A stretch of DNA of 32,745 nucleotides from Caulobacteraceae bacterium. Lineage in GTDB: Bacteria > Pseudomonadota > Alphaproteobacteria > Caulobacterales > Caulobacteraceae. This document shows positions 23,249 through 32,246 of the stretch, piece after piece. The stretch lies in assembly GCA_019748055.1 (NCBI GenBank), contig JAIEQC010000025.1, forward strand, positions 1 to 32,745, written 5' to 3'. The translations under genes and the position numbers were made by a program. Every line of letters starts with the position of its first letter. Positions within the stretch are counted from its first letter, which is position 1. The notes under the pieces are model-generated. The model did no database searches. It was not told the origin of the DNA and was given only the letters and a program-made list of their open reading frames with translations.

Positions 23249-23677
23249 ATGCCGCGCGCCCAGCTGGAGCCGCGTCCGGACCGCGAGATCTTCGAGCTGC
23301 CGCTGACGGTGCTGCCCGAGCACATCGACGAGAACGGGCACGTGAACAACGTGGTCTACGTCGGCTGGCTGCAGGACGCGGGCACGGCGCACTGGAACGC
23401 CCGCTTCGACGAGGAGACGCGGGCGAAATGGTCGTGGGTCGGCACACGCCACGAGGTCGACTATTTCCGTCCCCTGCCGCCCGACGCGACCGGGGTGAAG
23501 GCCCGCACCTGGGTCGGCGATCCTCAGGGCCCGCGTTTCAGCCGCTATGTCCGCATCGAGGACGGCGAAGGCCGCCTGTGCGCGCAGGGCGTCACCGAAT
23601 GGGTGCTGGTGGACGCGAAGACCATGCGCCCACACCGCATTCCGGCCGACATGCTGCCGACGTTCGAACGCCGCTGA
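23249..23677 (+). CDS. Hotdog-fold acyl-CoA thioesterase (YbgC/4HBT type)
   Basis: A 142-residue hotdog thioesterase. The signature HIDENGHVNNVVYVGWLQDA (residues 25-44) puts the likely catalytic Asp at 27, followed by the long hotdog helix. Further strands are WSWVGTRHEVDYFRPL and RFSRYVRIEDGEGRLCAQG, ending with TEWVLVD. This group cleaves short- to medium-chain acyl-CoA or acyl-ACP and works as a tetramer or dimer in the cytosol. It starts 6 nt after grxD and probably shares its transcript; the ribosome binding site is weak (GCCGG). It converges with the Ycf48-like gene, 6 nt away. Confidence 0.88.
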   Translation: MPRAQLEPRPDREIFELPLTVLPEHIDENGHVNNVVYVGWLQDAGTAHWNARFDEETRAKWSWVGTRHEVDYFRPLPPDATGVKARTWVGDPQGPRFSRYVRIEDGEGRLCAQGVTEWVLVDAKTMRPHRIPADMLPTFERR

Positions 23678-23683
23678 GCCGCC

Positions 23684-24760
23684 TTAGGCCGGCAGATCCA
23701 GTCGGTGCAGCTCCACGCCTATGCCGATCACGGACTTGCCGCCGTCGGCGCGTGGCACGACGCGGATCTTGTTGACCGCATTGCCCATCTGGACGCGGGC
23801 CCAGGTGCGGCCGCCGTCGCGGGTCTCGAACCCCCCGGGCACGGCCCCGATCCAGCCTCGCCGGTCGTCGACGAAGCCGATGCCGAAGGCGCGCACCGCG
23901 TGATCGTCGACCCAGGGCAGCTCGGTCCAGGTCAGGCCGCCGTCGATCGACTTGGCGACGTACCGGGCCGACTTCGCCGTGTCGGGATCATAGCTCTGGA
24001 TGGTGACGTAGCCGACCTTGGGCGAGGGCCAGCTCATCTTCCAGGTCGTTTCCCAGGGGCGCGCGCCTTCGTGCACCTTCTGCCAGGTGGCGCCGCCGTC
24101 GCCGGTGCGCAGGATCAGAGCGTGCGAGCTCTGCACGTCGCCGGACGTGGCGCCGCAGATGAAGCCGACCTGTTCGGTCAGGAACTGCACGTCCAGGATC
24201 ATGGCGGTGTGGGCGGACATGTCCTCCGACGTCCAGGTCTCGCCGCGGTCGCGCGAGGTGGCCAGGAAGGCGGGCGCCCCCACGCGGCCGCCCGCGCGCA
24301 CGGTCACCCGATGATCCAGCACCCCGGCGTTGATGAAGGGCGTCCTCAGCACGTCGATGGCGCAGATGCCCTTCACCGCCGGGCCGTCGATGGCGGCGGG
24401 CTCCCACGAGGCGCCGCCGTCTCGCGTGCGGTACAGCGGCGTCGCGTCGGTCACGCCCGGGAAGTAGTCCGGCCCGATGTTGCCCAGGAAGCCGAGGTCG
24501 GCGTCGACGAAGCCCAGGGCGCGCACGAAGGTGCCGGGGCGATCCAGCTGCTGGTTCCAGCTTCGGCCGCCGTCGGTCGTCTTGAACAGCTTGCCGGCGC
24601 CGTTGCCGTACCAGCCCGTGTTCTCATCCACGAAGACGACGTCGTCCTGTTTCCCGCGATAGGGCTCGGTCGGCAGCTTGACCCAGGCGGGCTCCTGCGC
24701 GGCGGCCGGAAGCGGCAGGGCGGCGGCGGCGGAAGCGGCGATGAAGGCGCGACGATGCAT
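23684..24760 (-). CDS. Ycf48-like BNR/beta-propeller periplasmic protein
   Basis: A 358-residue protein with an N-terminal export signal (MHRRAFIAASAAAALPLPAAAQ; twin Arg, cleavage after AAAQ or AAA). The mature part is a beta-propeller made of BNR/sialidase Asp-box repeats: TTDGGRSWNQQ, TRDGGASWEPA, SRDRGETWTSE, TGDGGATWQKV, SIDGGLTWTEL and TRDGGRTWARV. Between them occur GFVDADLGFLG-type segments characteristic of the Ycf48/photosystem II stability family. In non-photosynthetic bacteria these proteins have no established function; a scaffold or assembly role is inferred. The start at 24760 follows GGGGAG. It is convergent with the thioesterase gene and lies downstream of rpsD beyond a terminator. 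Confidence 0.88.
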   Translation of the reverse strand: MHRRAFIAASAAAALPLPAAAQEPAWVKLPTEPYRGKQDDVVFVDENTGWYGNGAGKLFKTTDGGRSWNQQLDRPGTFVRALGFVDADLGFLGNIGPDYFPGVTDATPLYRTRDGGASWEPAAIDGPAVKGICAIDVLRTPFINAGVLDHRVTVRAGGRVGAPAFLATSRDRGETWTSEDMSAHTAMILDVQFLTEQVGFICGATSGDVQSSHALILRTGDGGATWQKVHEGARPWETTWKMSWPSPKVGYVTIQSYDPDTAKSARYVAKSIDGGLTWTELPWVDDHAVRAFGIGFVDDRRGWIGAVPGGFETRDGGRTWARVQMGNAVNKIRVVPRADGGKSVIGIGVELHRLDLPA

Positions 24761-24840
24761 GGCGTGATCTCCCCAGACCCCACATGGAAAGGACGCTTTA
24801 CACGGACTGGCAAGTGAAGCTTTCGTAACGCCTTGCAGCA

Positions 24841-24874
24841 AACGAAAAGGGCCCCGGCTTCCGCCGAGGCCCTT
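24841..24874 (-). terminator. Rho-independent terminator of rpsD
   Basis: On the minus strand AAGGGCC and GGCCCTT (24874-24868 and 24853-24847) pair, with an inner CGGC/GCCG stem, one mismatch and a 4-nt loop, followed by TTTTCGTT. It lies 26 nt after the rpsD stop. Confidence 0.85.
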
Positions 24875-24899
24875 CGATCCGTTTCGCGGAAAACGCCGC

Positions 24900-25517
24900 T
24901 TACGACGCGTAGTATTCCACGACCAGGTTCGGTTCCATCTTCACCGGGAACGGCACGTCGGCCAGTTCCGGGGTGCGGACGTAGCGGACCGAGAAGCCGC
25001 GGTCGCCGATCTCCAGATAGTCCGGCACGTCGCGCTCCGACGACTGCTGGGCTTCGAGGACCAGGGCCATGTTGCGGCTCTTTTCCTTGACCTCGACGAC
25101 GTCGCCGATCTTCACGGAGTAGGAGGCGATGTTCACCTTCTTGCCGTTCACGGTGACGTGGCCGTGGTTCACGAACTGGCGCGCGGCCCAGACGGTCGGA
25201 ACGAACTTGGCGCGATAGACCACGGCGTCCAGGCGGGCTTCCAGCAGGCCGATCAGGGCCTCGGCGGTGTTGCCCTTCTTGCGGGCCGCCAGCTCATAGG
25301 TCTTGGCGAACTGCTTCTCGGTGATGTTGCCGTAGTAGCCCTTCAGCTTCTGCTTGGCCTTCAGCTGCAGGCCGAAGTCAGAGACCTTGGACTTGCGGCG
25401 CTGGCCGTGCTGGCCGGGGCCGTAGCTGCGCTTGTTGACCGGGGACTTGGACCGGCCCCACAGGTTTTCACCCATGGCGCGGTCGATCTTGTACTTGGCG
25501 CTGTGGCGCTTCGACAT
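24900..25517 (-). CDS. rpsD: 30S ribosomal protein S4
   Basis: A 205-residue primary 16S rRNA-binding protein of the small subunit. The N-terminus [21 protein letters not shown] is the alphaproteobacterial form without the Cys zinc site. [20 protein letters not shown] and [13 protein letters not shown] are characteristic. The S4 RNA-binding domain is [36 protein letters not shown] and [12 protein letters not shown]. The protein ends with VVEYYAS. The start at 25517 was chosen over an upstream in-frame start because it gives the canonical N-terminus and has GAGAG upstream. It stands as a single gene outside the alpha operon, as is usual in this class, and a strong terminator follows. Confidence 0.98.
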   Translation of the reverse strand: MSKRHSAKYKIDRAMGENLWGRSKSPVNKRSYGPGQHGQRRKSKVSDFGLQLKAKQKLKGYYGNITEKQFAKTYELAARKKGNTAEALIGLLEARLDAVVYRAKFVPTVWAARQFVNHGHVTVNGKKVNIASYSVKIGDVVEVKEKSRNMALVLEAQQSSERDVPDYLEIGDRGFSVRYVRTPELADVPFPVKMEPNLVVEYYAS

Positions 25518-25667
25518 GCGTCGTCTCTCTATGCTGATGCGGCCCGGCATCCCCGGTAGTGGGAATGCGATCTCAACGGCGGTCCACGCATCGTCCGTAA
25601 TGGATCGCGCCCAGATCCGAGGACCGGGGCGTGAAGGCGCGGCTTATGACGGCCCCGCCCCGTTCCG

Positions 25668-26612
25668 TCAAGGCTGGGCGGGCGTTTCCGGAACCCAGAC
25701 GAAGGTTTCGCCCTCGCGGCGCACGCGGCCCACGCCGGGGAACGGGAAGTGGACGGCGTAGATTTTCAGGTTCTCGTCGGCGGCGCGGCCGAAGACGGCC
25801 TTGCGGCTGGCCTGGGCGGTCGGGGCGTCGGCGTCGAACTGGATCCGCCAGTCCGGACGCTGCACGGAGATCACCGAGTGGTGGGCCATGTCGCCGATGT
25901 AGATCAGCCGCTCGCCGCCCGAGGCGATCTCATAGCCCGTGTGCCCCGGCGTGTGGCCGTCGATGGCGTAGGCCTTGATCGAGGGCGTGACCTGGGCCCC
26001 CGGAGCGAAGGTTTCGACCTTTGGCGTGATGACCGTGACCAGCGAGGCCAGGGACGCGTCGGCCTTGATGGCGGTCCATTCCGCCTCGGTCATGCGGATC
26101 GTGGCGTTCGGGAAGGTCAGGGCGCCGTCCGCAGTCACCAGTCCGCCGACGTGATCGCCGTGGCCGTGCGAGATCAGGATGTCGGTGACCTGACCGGGCT
26201 GGACGCCGGCCGAGGCCAGAGAGGCCGGAAGCTTGCCGGCGGAGGCTCCCATGCCGGCGCCGGCGCCGGCGTCGATCAGAACCACGGCGTCCCCGTCGCG
26301 CACCAGCAGCGGCTGGATCGACAGGTCGAAGCTGTCGCCTGGCAGGCCGGCGGCGGTCAGCACGGCGGCGACCTCCTCCGGCGTGCGGTCGACGGCGAGG
26401 ATCTTGTTGTCGTTGGGCACGCCGGTCATGCCGCCGTCACGCAGGGCGATGACGTCCAGAGCGCCGACCTTGAACGGCTGGACGTCGGCGCTGGCCTGAA
26501 CGGCGGAGGCGGTCGTTTCGGACGTTTCCGTCTTCTCGGCGGCGGGCGAGCAGGCGGCCAGCAGGGCCGAGACAGCCGCGGCGGCGGCGGCGAGCTTGAA
26601 GTGCACGGTCAT
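25668..26612 (-). CDS. MBL-fold metallohydrolase, lipoprotein
   Basis: A 314-residue metallo-beta-lactamase-fold hydrolase. The signal MTVHFKLAAAAAAVSALLAAC ends in a lipobox (LAAC, Cys21), so it is membrane-anchored, probably periplasmic. The dinuclear zinc site is complete: HGHGDH (His149, His151, Asp153, His154), His224 in DGHTPGHT, Asp241 in IYIGDMAHH, and a distal His288 in IYAVHFPFPG. The layout resembles quorum-quenching lactonases and other AHL-lactonase-like exported MBL proteins, but no substrate can be assigned. A good ribosome binding site (GGGAGG) precedes the ATG. It lies between sodB and rpsD on the same strand; a hairpin separates it from sodB. Confidence 0.92.
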   Translation of the reverse strand: MTVHFKLAAAAAAVSALLAACSPAAEKTETSETTASAVQASADVQPFKVGALDVIALRDGGMTGVPNDNKILAVDRTPEEVAAVLTAAGLPGDSFDLSIQPLLVRDGDAVVLIDAGAGAGMGASAGKLPASLASAGVQPGQVTDILISHGHGDHVGGLVTADGALTFPNATIRMTEAEWTAIKADASLASLVTVITPKVETFAPGAQVTPSIKAYAIDGHTPGHTGYEIASGGERLIYIGDMAHHSVISVQRPDWRIQFDADAPTAQASRKAVFGRAADENLKIYAVHFPFPGVGRVRREGETFVWVPETPAQP

Positions 26613-26669
26613 GGATCAGCCTCCCAGGGGGTTCGGACGTCGATATGGTCCGGCTTCCGCCCGGCGCCA

Positions 26670-26699
26670 GACCGCCGCGGTGAAGTTTCCGCGACGGTC
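26670..26699 (-). terminator. Hairpin between sodB and the MBL gene
   Basis: GACCGCCGCGG (26670-26680) and CCGCGACGGTC (26689-26699) form an 11-bp stem with one mismatch and an 8-nt loop, 15 nt after the sodB stop. No T run follows, so it may only attenuate transcription or stabilise the sodB 3' end. Confidence 0.45.
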
Positions 26700-26713
26700 C
26701 GGCAGGCGCGGCG

Positions 26714-27322
26714 TCAGGCCGCGGCGAACAGCGCGTTGACCTTGTTCCAGTTCACCACCGACCAGAAGGCCTTCAGATAGTCGGCGCGGCGGTTCTGATA
26801 TTTCAGATAATAGGCGTGCTCCCACACGTCGGCGCCCAGGATCACCGCCCCCTTCTCGTCCGCGACGTCCATCAGCGGATTGTCCTGGTTGGGGGTGGAG
26901 GTGACCTTCAGCTTGCCGTCCTGGACGATCAGCCAGGCCCAGCCCGACCCGAACTGGCCGGCGCCGGCGGCGTTAAAGTCTTCCTTGAACTTGTCGAAGC
27001 CGCCCAGGTCGCGGTCGATCGCGGCCTTCAGCTCGACCGACGGCTCGCCGGTCTGGCCCTCGGGAGCCAGCAGCTCCCAGAACAGGCTGTGGTTCCAGTG
27101 ACCGCCGCCGTTGTTGCGCACCGCCTTGGGCAGCTTCGACATGCCGGCGAACAGCTCCTCCAGCGACTTGCCCTGCAGGGCCGGGTCGGCGTCGACGGCC
27201 TTGTTCAGATTGTCGACGTAGGTCTGGTGATGCTTGTCGTGGTGGAAGGTCATCGTCTCCTTGTCGATGGCCGGTTCCAGCGCGTCGTAAGCGTAAGGCA
27301 GGGGCGGCAGGGTGAAGGCCAT
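26714..27322 (-). CDS. sodB: Superoxide dismutase (Fe/Mn family)
   Basis: A 202-residue cytosolic superoxide dismutase. Metal ligands are His27 (FHHDKHH), His78 (HWNHSLFW), Asp165 and His169 ([12 protein letters not shown]). The second-sphere signature is Gly74 together with Gln146 (STPNQDNPL), the arrangement usual in Mn-type or cambialistic enzymes rather than the Gln69/Ala141 pair of E. coli Fe-SOD. The name sodB is kept for convenience only. GGAG precedes the ATG, and a good Caulobacter-type promoter lies at 27360-27386. It is a separate unit from the formaldehyde cluster upstream. Confidence 0.95.
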   Translation of the reverse strand: MAFTLPPLPYAYDALEPAIDKETMTFHHDKHHQTYVDNLNKAVDADPALQGKSLEELFAGMSKLPKAVRNNGGGHWNHSLFWELLAPEGQTGEPSVELKAAIDRDLGGFDKFKEDFNAAGAGQFGSGWAWLIVQDGKLKVTSTPNQDNPLMDVADEKGAVILGADVWEHAYYLKYQNRRADYLKAFWSVVNWNKVNALFAAA

Positions 27323-27359
27323 GGGGGAGGCTCCGTTCTTGGGGTTCCTGAGGCGCTGC

Positions 27360-27386
27360 AGATAGGCGCCGGGGCTGAAAACCCAA
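27360..27386 (-). promoter_or_regulatory. Putative promoter of the superoxide dismutase gene
   Basis: On the minus strand TTGGGTT (27386-27380) and GCCTATCT (27367-27360) are 12 nt apart, giving a leader of about 30 nt. The -10 is a near match to GCTANAWC. Confidence 0.5.
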
Positions 27387-27412
27387 GCGGCGACGGGCGA
27401 TTTCCGTTCCGG

Positions 27413-27637
27413 TCAGGCCTGCGGCAGGTTGGCCTTGATGCAGTCGCGGATGGCGCGCTTCAGGTCGCCGGGCGCGTTCGGCTCGTCGACGCCCTCAGCC
27501 GCCAGAACGGCGCGGACGGCGGCGTCCAGACCGTTGGGCAAGGCGGCGATCACGCGCGCCTCGCCCTTCTCGTGCAGGCAGAAGCCCACCTCGCGGCACA
27601 GGGCGGCGAACATTTCGGCGTGGTCAGGCGCGGTCAT
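27413..27637 (-). CDS. Small protein of unknown function, coupled to fghA
   Basis: A 74-residue protein starting at an ATG at 27637, only 3 nt after the fghA stop, with AAGGA overlapping the end of fghA, so it is almost surely translated from the same mRNA. It is mostly helical, with Cys at residues 14, 20 and 66 (ALCREVGFCLHEKGE and IRDCIKANLPQA). It has no signal peptide or membrane segment. No family recognised. Being last in the formaldehyde cluster suggests, but does not show, a related role. Confidence 0.75.
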   Translation of the reverse strand: MTAPDHAEMFAALCREVGFCLHEKGEARVIAALPNGLDAAVRAVLAAEGVDEPNAPGDLKRAIRDCIKANLPQA

Positions 27638-27640
27638 GGC

Positions 27641-28474
27641 TCAGTCCTTAAGCCGCTGCGCGTGAAACGCCACATGGTCGGCGATGAAGCTCGCCATGAA
27701 GAAGTAGCTGTGGTCGTAGCCGGGCTGCATGCGCAGGGTCAGCGTCTGGCCCGACGCCCTGGCCGCCGCGACCAGCAGATCCGGCTTCAGCTGTTCGGTC
27801 AGGAAGGGGTCGGCGTCGCCCTGATCCACCAGGATGTCGTCGTAGACGCCGCGCGCCGCGCCGTCCTCGATCAGCAGGGCCGCGTCATGCCGCGCCCACG
27901 TAACCCGGTCCGGGCCCAGATACGCGGTCAGCGCCTTCTCGCCCCACGGGCAGCGCGTCGGGCTGGCGATCGGCGCGAAGGCCGAGACGGACCGGAACAG
28001 CTCCGGATGGTTCAGCGCCAGCGTCAGCGCGCCATGCCCGCCCATGGAGTGGCCGGAGACGGAGCGGGTCTTCGTGGTGGGAAACTCCGCGTCGATCAGG
28101 GCGATCAGCTCGTCCGTGACGTAGCTTTCCATGCGGAAGTGCGGCGCCCAAGGCGTCTGCGTCGCGTCGACGTAGAAGCCCGCGCCCTGCCCCAGATCAT
28201 AGGCCGGGTCGTCGGCCACGCCTTCGCCGCGCGGCGAGGTGTCCGGCGCGACGACGATCAGCCCGTGCTCGGCGGCGGCCTGATAAGCCCCGGCCTTGGT
28301 GGTGAAATTGTCCTCGGTGCAGGTCAGGCCCGACAGCCAGATCAAGACCGGGAAAGGCCCCTCGCCCGGCGGCATGAAGACCGACAGGGTCATCGGCGTG
28401 CCGGTCACGGCGCTGTCGTGCTTCAGATAGCGCAGCGTGCCGCCGTGGACGGCGTGAGATTTCAAAACTTCCAC
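27641..28474 (-). CDS. fghA: S-formylglutathione hydrolase
   Basis: An alpha/beta-hydrolase of 277 residues that splits S-formylglutathione to formate and glutathione, the second step of glutathione-dependent formaldehyde oxidation. The nucleophile elbow GHSMGGHGAL carries Ser143; Asp220 lies in DQGDADPFL and His255 in GYDHSYFF. Other family marks are LIWLSGLTCTEDNF, VVAPDTSPRGEG and AGFYVDATQ. The start is a GTG at 28474 with AGGA upstream. It begins 11 nt after the AGCS symporter stop and is followed after 3 nt by the 74-aa gene, so these form one transcript. The first enzyme of the pathway, frmA, is 2 kb upstream on the same strand. Confidence 0.96.
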   Translation of the reverse strand: MEVLKSHAVHGGTLRYLKHDSAVTGTPMTLSVFMPPGEGPFPVLIWLSGLTCTEDNFTTKAGAYQAAAEHGLIVVAPDTSPRGEGVADDPAYDLGQGAGFYVDATQTPWAPHFRMESYVTDELIALIDAEFPTTKTRSVSGHSMGGHGALTLALNHPELFRSVSAFAPIASPTRCPWGEKALTAYLGPDRVTWARHDAALLIEDGAARGVYDDILVDQGDADPFLTEQLKPDLLVAAARASGQTLTLRMQPGYDHSYFFMASFIADHVAFHAQRLKD

Positions 28475-28485
28475 GGAGGTCCTCG

Positions 28486-29949
28486 TCAGTCGTGGGTCCG
28501 CCCGGCGGTCTTGTCGCCCCGCGCCAGCGCGAAGACGACGCCGGAAAGAGCGGCCAAGGCGATCAGGTTAGGCAAGGCCATGGCAGCATTGGCGATGTCG
28601 CCCATGCGCCACACGAACTCGATCTGCTGGAAGGATCCCACGAAGATCATGCCGACCCACAACAGCCGCCAGGGGATCGCCACGCGCTGGCCGAACAGAT
28701 GGGTCGCCGCCCGCTCGCCGTAATAGCTCCACGTCAGAAGCGTGGTGAACACGAACATGATCAGACAGGCGGAGACGATCAGCCCACCCCAAGTCGTCGC
28801 GCCGAAAGCGACCTGCGGGAACACCTGGGAATATGCCGCGAGCGTCATCTCGAATCCTCGCAGGTCCGAGTTCCAGACATGCTCGACGACGCCATTCCCG
28901 GCTGGGAAGCTGCCCTGCACAGTCAGCATGACGAGGCCGGTCATGGTGCAGATGATGATCGTGTCGATGAAGGTGCCCATCATGGCGAACCGGCCCTGAC
29001 GCGCCGGGTCGTCGGTGCGGGCGACCGCGTGAGCCATGGGGGTCGAGCCCTGTCCCGCCTCGTTGGAGAAAAGACCACGCGCCACGCCCGCGCGGATGGC
29101 CATCATGACCCCCGCGCCGAGGAACCCTCCCGTAGCGGCCGCGCCGTTGAAGGCGCTGTCGAAGATCAGCATGAACGAGGCGGGCAAATCCTCAATATTG
29201 AGGGCCAGGGCAGCGGCGCCGAGCGCCAGATAAGCCACGGCCATGAAGGGCACGATGGCCTCTGCGATCCGGCCGATCGACTTGATGCCGCCGATGATGA
29301 CTATGAAGACCGCCGCAGCCACGATCAGGCCGGCGCCCCACTCCGGCACGGGGGCCAGGCTGGTGATCGAGTCCGCGATGGAGTTCGACTGGATCATGTT
29401 GCCGGTCGCCACGGACGAAAACAGCGTGCCGAGACAGAACAGCACAGCCAGCCAGCCCCAATGCCGCCCAAGGCCCTTGCGGATGTAGCTCATCGGCCCG
29501 CCCTGATAGGTCCCGTCGGCGCGCTGTTCTCGGAAACGGATGGCCAGGGAGCCCTCGGCGAAGGCAAGCGCCATGCCGAACAGGGCGGTCACCCACATCC
29601 AGAACAGGGCTCCAGGACCGCCCAGCGTGATCGCCGTGGCGACGCCCGCCAGATTTCCGGTCCCGACCTGACCCGACAGCGCCGTCGACAGGGCCGCGAA
29701 GGGCGAAATCTCGCCCTTGCCGCCGTCACCCTTCTTGAACAGGCCGGCGAAAGCCTCGCCCAGCTTCAGGATCGGATAGAAGCGCAGCCCGATCATGATC
29801 CAGGCGCCGACGCCCAGCAGCACGATGACCATCGGCGGGAAAGGCAGGACGGACTCGCCGTTCCAGGTGCCGCCCCAGATGAAGTCGCTGACGTTGGTGA
29901 CCTGATCGTAGAAGGCCTGCACGCCGCTTGCTGCCGTGGTCTCGGTCAT
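28486..29949 (-). CDS. Alanine/glycine:cation symporter (AGCS family)
   Basis: A 487-residue inner-membrane sodium (or proton):alanine/glycine symporter with about 10-11 membrane helices. Family motifs are ALSGQVGTGNLAGVATAI, GGPGALFWMWVTALFGMALA, TYQGGPMSYI and RGLFSNEAGQGSTPMAHA. The N-terminus has a short periplasmic segment before the first helix (MVIVLLGVGAWIMIG). GGGGACGG precedes the ATG at 29949. It lies between the VOC gene and fghA, separated from fghA by 11 nt, which ties it to the formaldehyde cluster. Import of glycine or alanine could feed one-carbon or glutathione metabolism, but that link is inferred from position only. Confidence 0.94.
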   Translation of the reverse strand: MTETTAASGVQAFYDQVTNVSDFIWGGTWNGESVLPFPPMVIVLLGVGAWIMIGLRFYPILKLGEAFAGLFKKGDGGKGEISPFAALSTALSGQVGTGNLAGVATAITLGGPGALFWMWVTALFGMALAFAEGSLAIRFREQRADGTYQGGPMSYIRKGLGRHWGWLAVLFCLGTLFSSVATGNMIQSNSIADSITSLAPVPEWGAGLIVAAAVFIVIIGGIKSIGRIAEAIVPFMAVAYLALGAAALALNIEDLPASFMLIFDSAFNGAAATGGFLGAGVMMAIRAGVARGLFSNEAGQGSTPMAHAVARTDDPARQGRFAMMGTFIDTIIICTMTGLVMLTVQGSFPAGNGVVEHVWNSDLRGFEMTLAAYSQVFPQVAFGATTWGGLIVSACLIMFVFTTLLTWSYYGERAATHLFGQRVAIPWRLLWVGMIFVGSFQQIEFVWRMGDIANAAMALPNLIALAALSGVVFALARGDKTAGRTHD

Positions 29950-29987
29950 GACCGTCCCCGTTCCGGTTGATCGAAGGCGGGCACCTT

Positions 29988-30029
29988 AACCGCGACAGTC
30001 CGAATGGAAACGGCCGAAAGGTCGCGGTT
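29988..30029 (-). repeat. Inverted repeat between the VOC gene and the AGCS gene
   Basis: AACCGCGAC (29988-29996) and GTCGCGGTT (30021-30029) are perfect 9-bp arms around a 24-nt loop. It lies in the 103-nt gap of the cluster and could be an attenuator or an operator. No T run follows. Confidence 0.4.
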
Positions 30030-30052
30030 TGGAGCGTGTGTCCTTTCGGTTC

Positions 30053-30439
30053 CTAGACCGGTGACCGGTGCATGGCGCAGATCTTGTTGCCCGACGGATC
30101 GCGCAGATAGGCGAGGATCAGCTTGCCGAACGGGCCGTTGCGTTCGCCGGGCGGGTCCTCGATCGCCCTGCCGCCGGCCGCAACGCCGGCGTCGTGGAAG
30201 GCCTGGACCATCTCGGGGGTCTTGGCGTGGAAGCCGATGGTGCCGCCGTTGGCGTGGCAGGCGGGCTCTCCGTCAATCGGCGCGCCGACGGCGAAGGCGC
30301 CCATTCGGGTGCGCCACCAGAAGCGGCCCTTGGCGTCCGGCCCGCTGGCCGGATCGACGCCCAGCGCGCCCAGAGCGGCGTCATAGAAGCGGCGCGACGC
30401 CTCGACGTCGTTGGCCCCGACGGTGACGTGGGTGAACAT
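30053..30439 (-). CDS. VOC (glyoxalase/bleomycin-resistance fold) protein
   Basis: A 128-residue VOC-superfamily protein. The first beta-alpha-beta-beta-beta unit is MFTHVTVGANDVEASRRFY with His4, followed by GRFWWRTRMGAFAVG. The second is NGGTIGFHAKTPEMVQAFHDA (in two parts), then GPFGKLILAYLRDPSGNKICAMH. The DPSGNKICAMHR ending is common in uncharacterised VOC proteins and lacks the usual C-terminal metal-binding Glu. A strong ribosome binding site (GGGAGGAAG) precedes the ATG at 30439. It lies 62 nt after frmA on the same strand. The position in a glutathione-formaldehyde cluster makes a glutathione-adduct substrate possible, unproven. Confidence 0.9.
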   Translation of the reverse strand: MFTHVTVGANDVEASRRFYDAALGALGVDPASGPDAKGRFWWRTRMGAFAVGAPIDGEPACHANGGTIGFHAKTPEMVQAFHDAGVAAGGRAIEDPPGERNGPFGKLILAYLRDPSGNKICAMHRSPV

Positions 30440-30501
30440 GCGGTCTTCCTCCCTCTTGCCAAGACAGGCCTAGCCCAGTCCATTTCTTTAGGCAACTGAC
30501 C

Positions 30502-31608
<1,107 letters not shown>

Positions 31609-31617
31609 GGGCGGGCT

Positions 31618-31650
31618 CCCCTAATCGTCGGACGGGCCGACGATTAGGGG
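31618..31650 (-). promoter_or_regulatory. Perfect 14-bp hairpin overlapping the frmA Shine-Dalgarno sequence
   Basis: CCCCTAATCGTCGG (31618-31631) and CCGACGATTAGGGG (31637-31650) are perfect inverted arms with a 5-nt loop. On the frmA mRNA the 3' arm ends in AGGGG and continues AG, so the Shine-Dalgarno AGGGGAG is mostly paired, 10 nt before the ATG. Possible roles are an RNA switch or thermosensor for frmA, a repressor operator, or an imperfect terminator of the upstream ompA gene (no T run follows on either strand). Confidence 0.7.
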
Positions 31651-31673
31651 GCATCCGCGCGGTTCGCCAGTCC

Positions 31674-32246
31674 CTAGGACAGGACGACGATCGCCACGCG
31701 GCGGTTCTGGGCGCGGCCTTCGCGGGTGGAGTTGTCCGCCACCGGGTTGCTCTCGCCGTAGGAGATGGTCGCCATGCGGTTCAGCGGCACGCCCTGCAGG
31801 CTCAGATAACGGCGCACGGCCTCTGCGCGCTGCTCGCCCAAGCGGATGTTGTAGTCCTCGTCGCCCGAGGCGTCGGTGAAGCCCTGGATTTCCAGATAGA
31901 CGTTGCGGTTCTCGGCCTTCAGACGCTGGGCCAGTTCGTTCAGGCGGGCCTCGCCCTCGGACGACAGGGCGCTGGCGTCGTTGGGGAACTTCACCGAGTC
32001 GTCGGACAGGACGACCTCGTACAGGAACTTGCCTTCGGCCAGCTTGTGGGCCGCGTCAGCGCGGGCCAGGGCCTCGCCGGCCGTGCCTTCGACGCGGGTC
32101 ACGCGGCCGTCGACCTCGGTGACGCGCTGGTCGACCACGGCGACGTTCTCGCGCACGAAGCGGTGGCTGGCGCAGCCGCTGACGACCAGGCCGAGGGACA
32201 GCAGGGCGCCGCCCATCAGGGCCGTGCGCAGATTGGATCGGGTCAA
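31674..32246 (-). CDS. OmpA-family lipoprotein
   Basis: A 190-residue envelope lipoprotein. A signal peptide of about 24 residues (basic start MTRSNLR, hydrophobic core, lipobox VSGC with Cys25) is followed by a short heptad-like region, VVDQRVTEVDGRVTRVEG, and by an OmpA/MotB-type peptidoglycan-binding domain at about residues 80-190. Its marks are VYLEIQGFTDASGDEDYNIRLGEQ (in parts), RAEAVRRYLSLQGVPLNRM, SYGESNPVADN and QNRRVAIVV. It probably tethers the outer membrane to the cell wall. The start is a TTG at 32246 with GGAG 7 nt upstream; an internal ATG at residue 11 would lose the basic n-region. It is divergent from the TonB-like gene. Confidence 0.92.
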   Translation of the reverse strand: MTRSNLRTALMGGALLSLGLVVSGCASHRFVRENVAVVDQRVTEVDGRVTRVEGTAGEALARADAAHKLAEGKFLYEVVLSDDSVKFPNDASALSSEGEARLNELAQRLKAENRNVYLEIQGFTDASGDEDYNIRLGEQRAEAVRRYLSLQGVPLNRMATISYGESNPVADNSTREGRAQNRRVAIVVLS

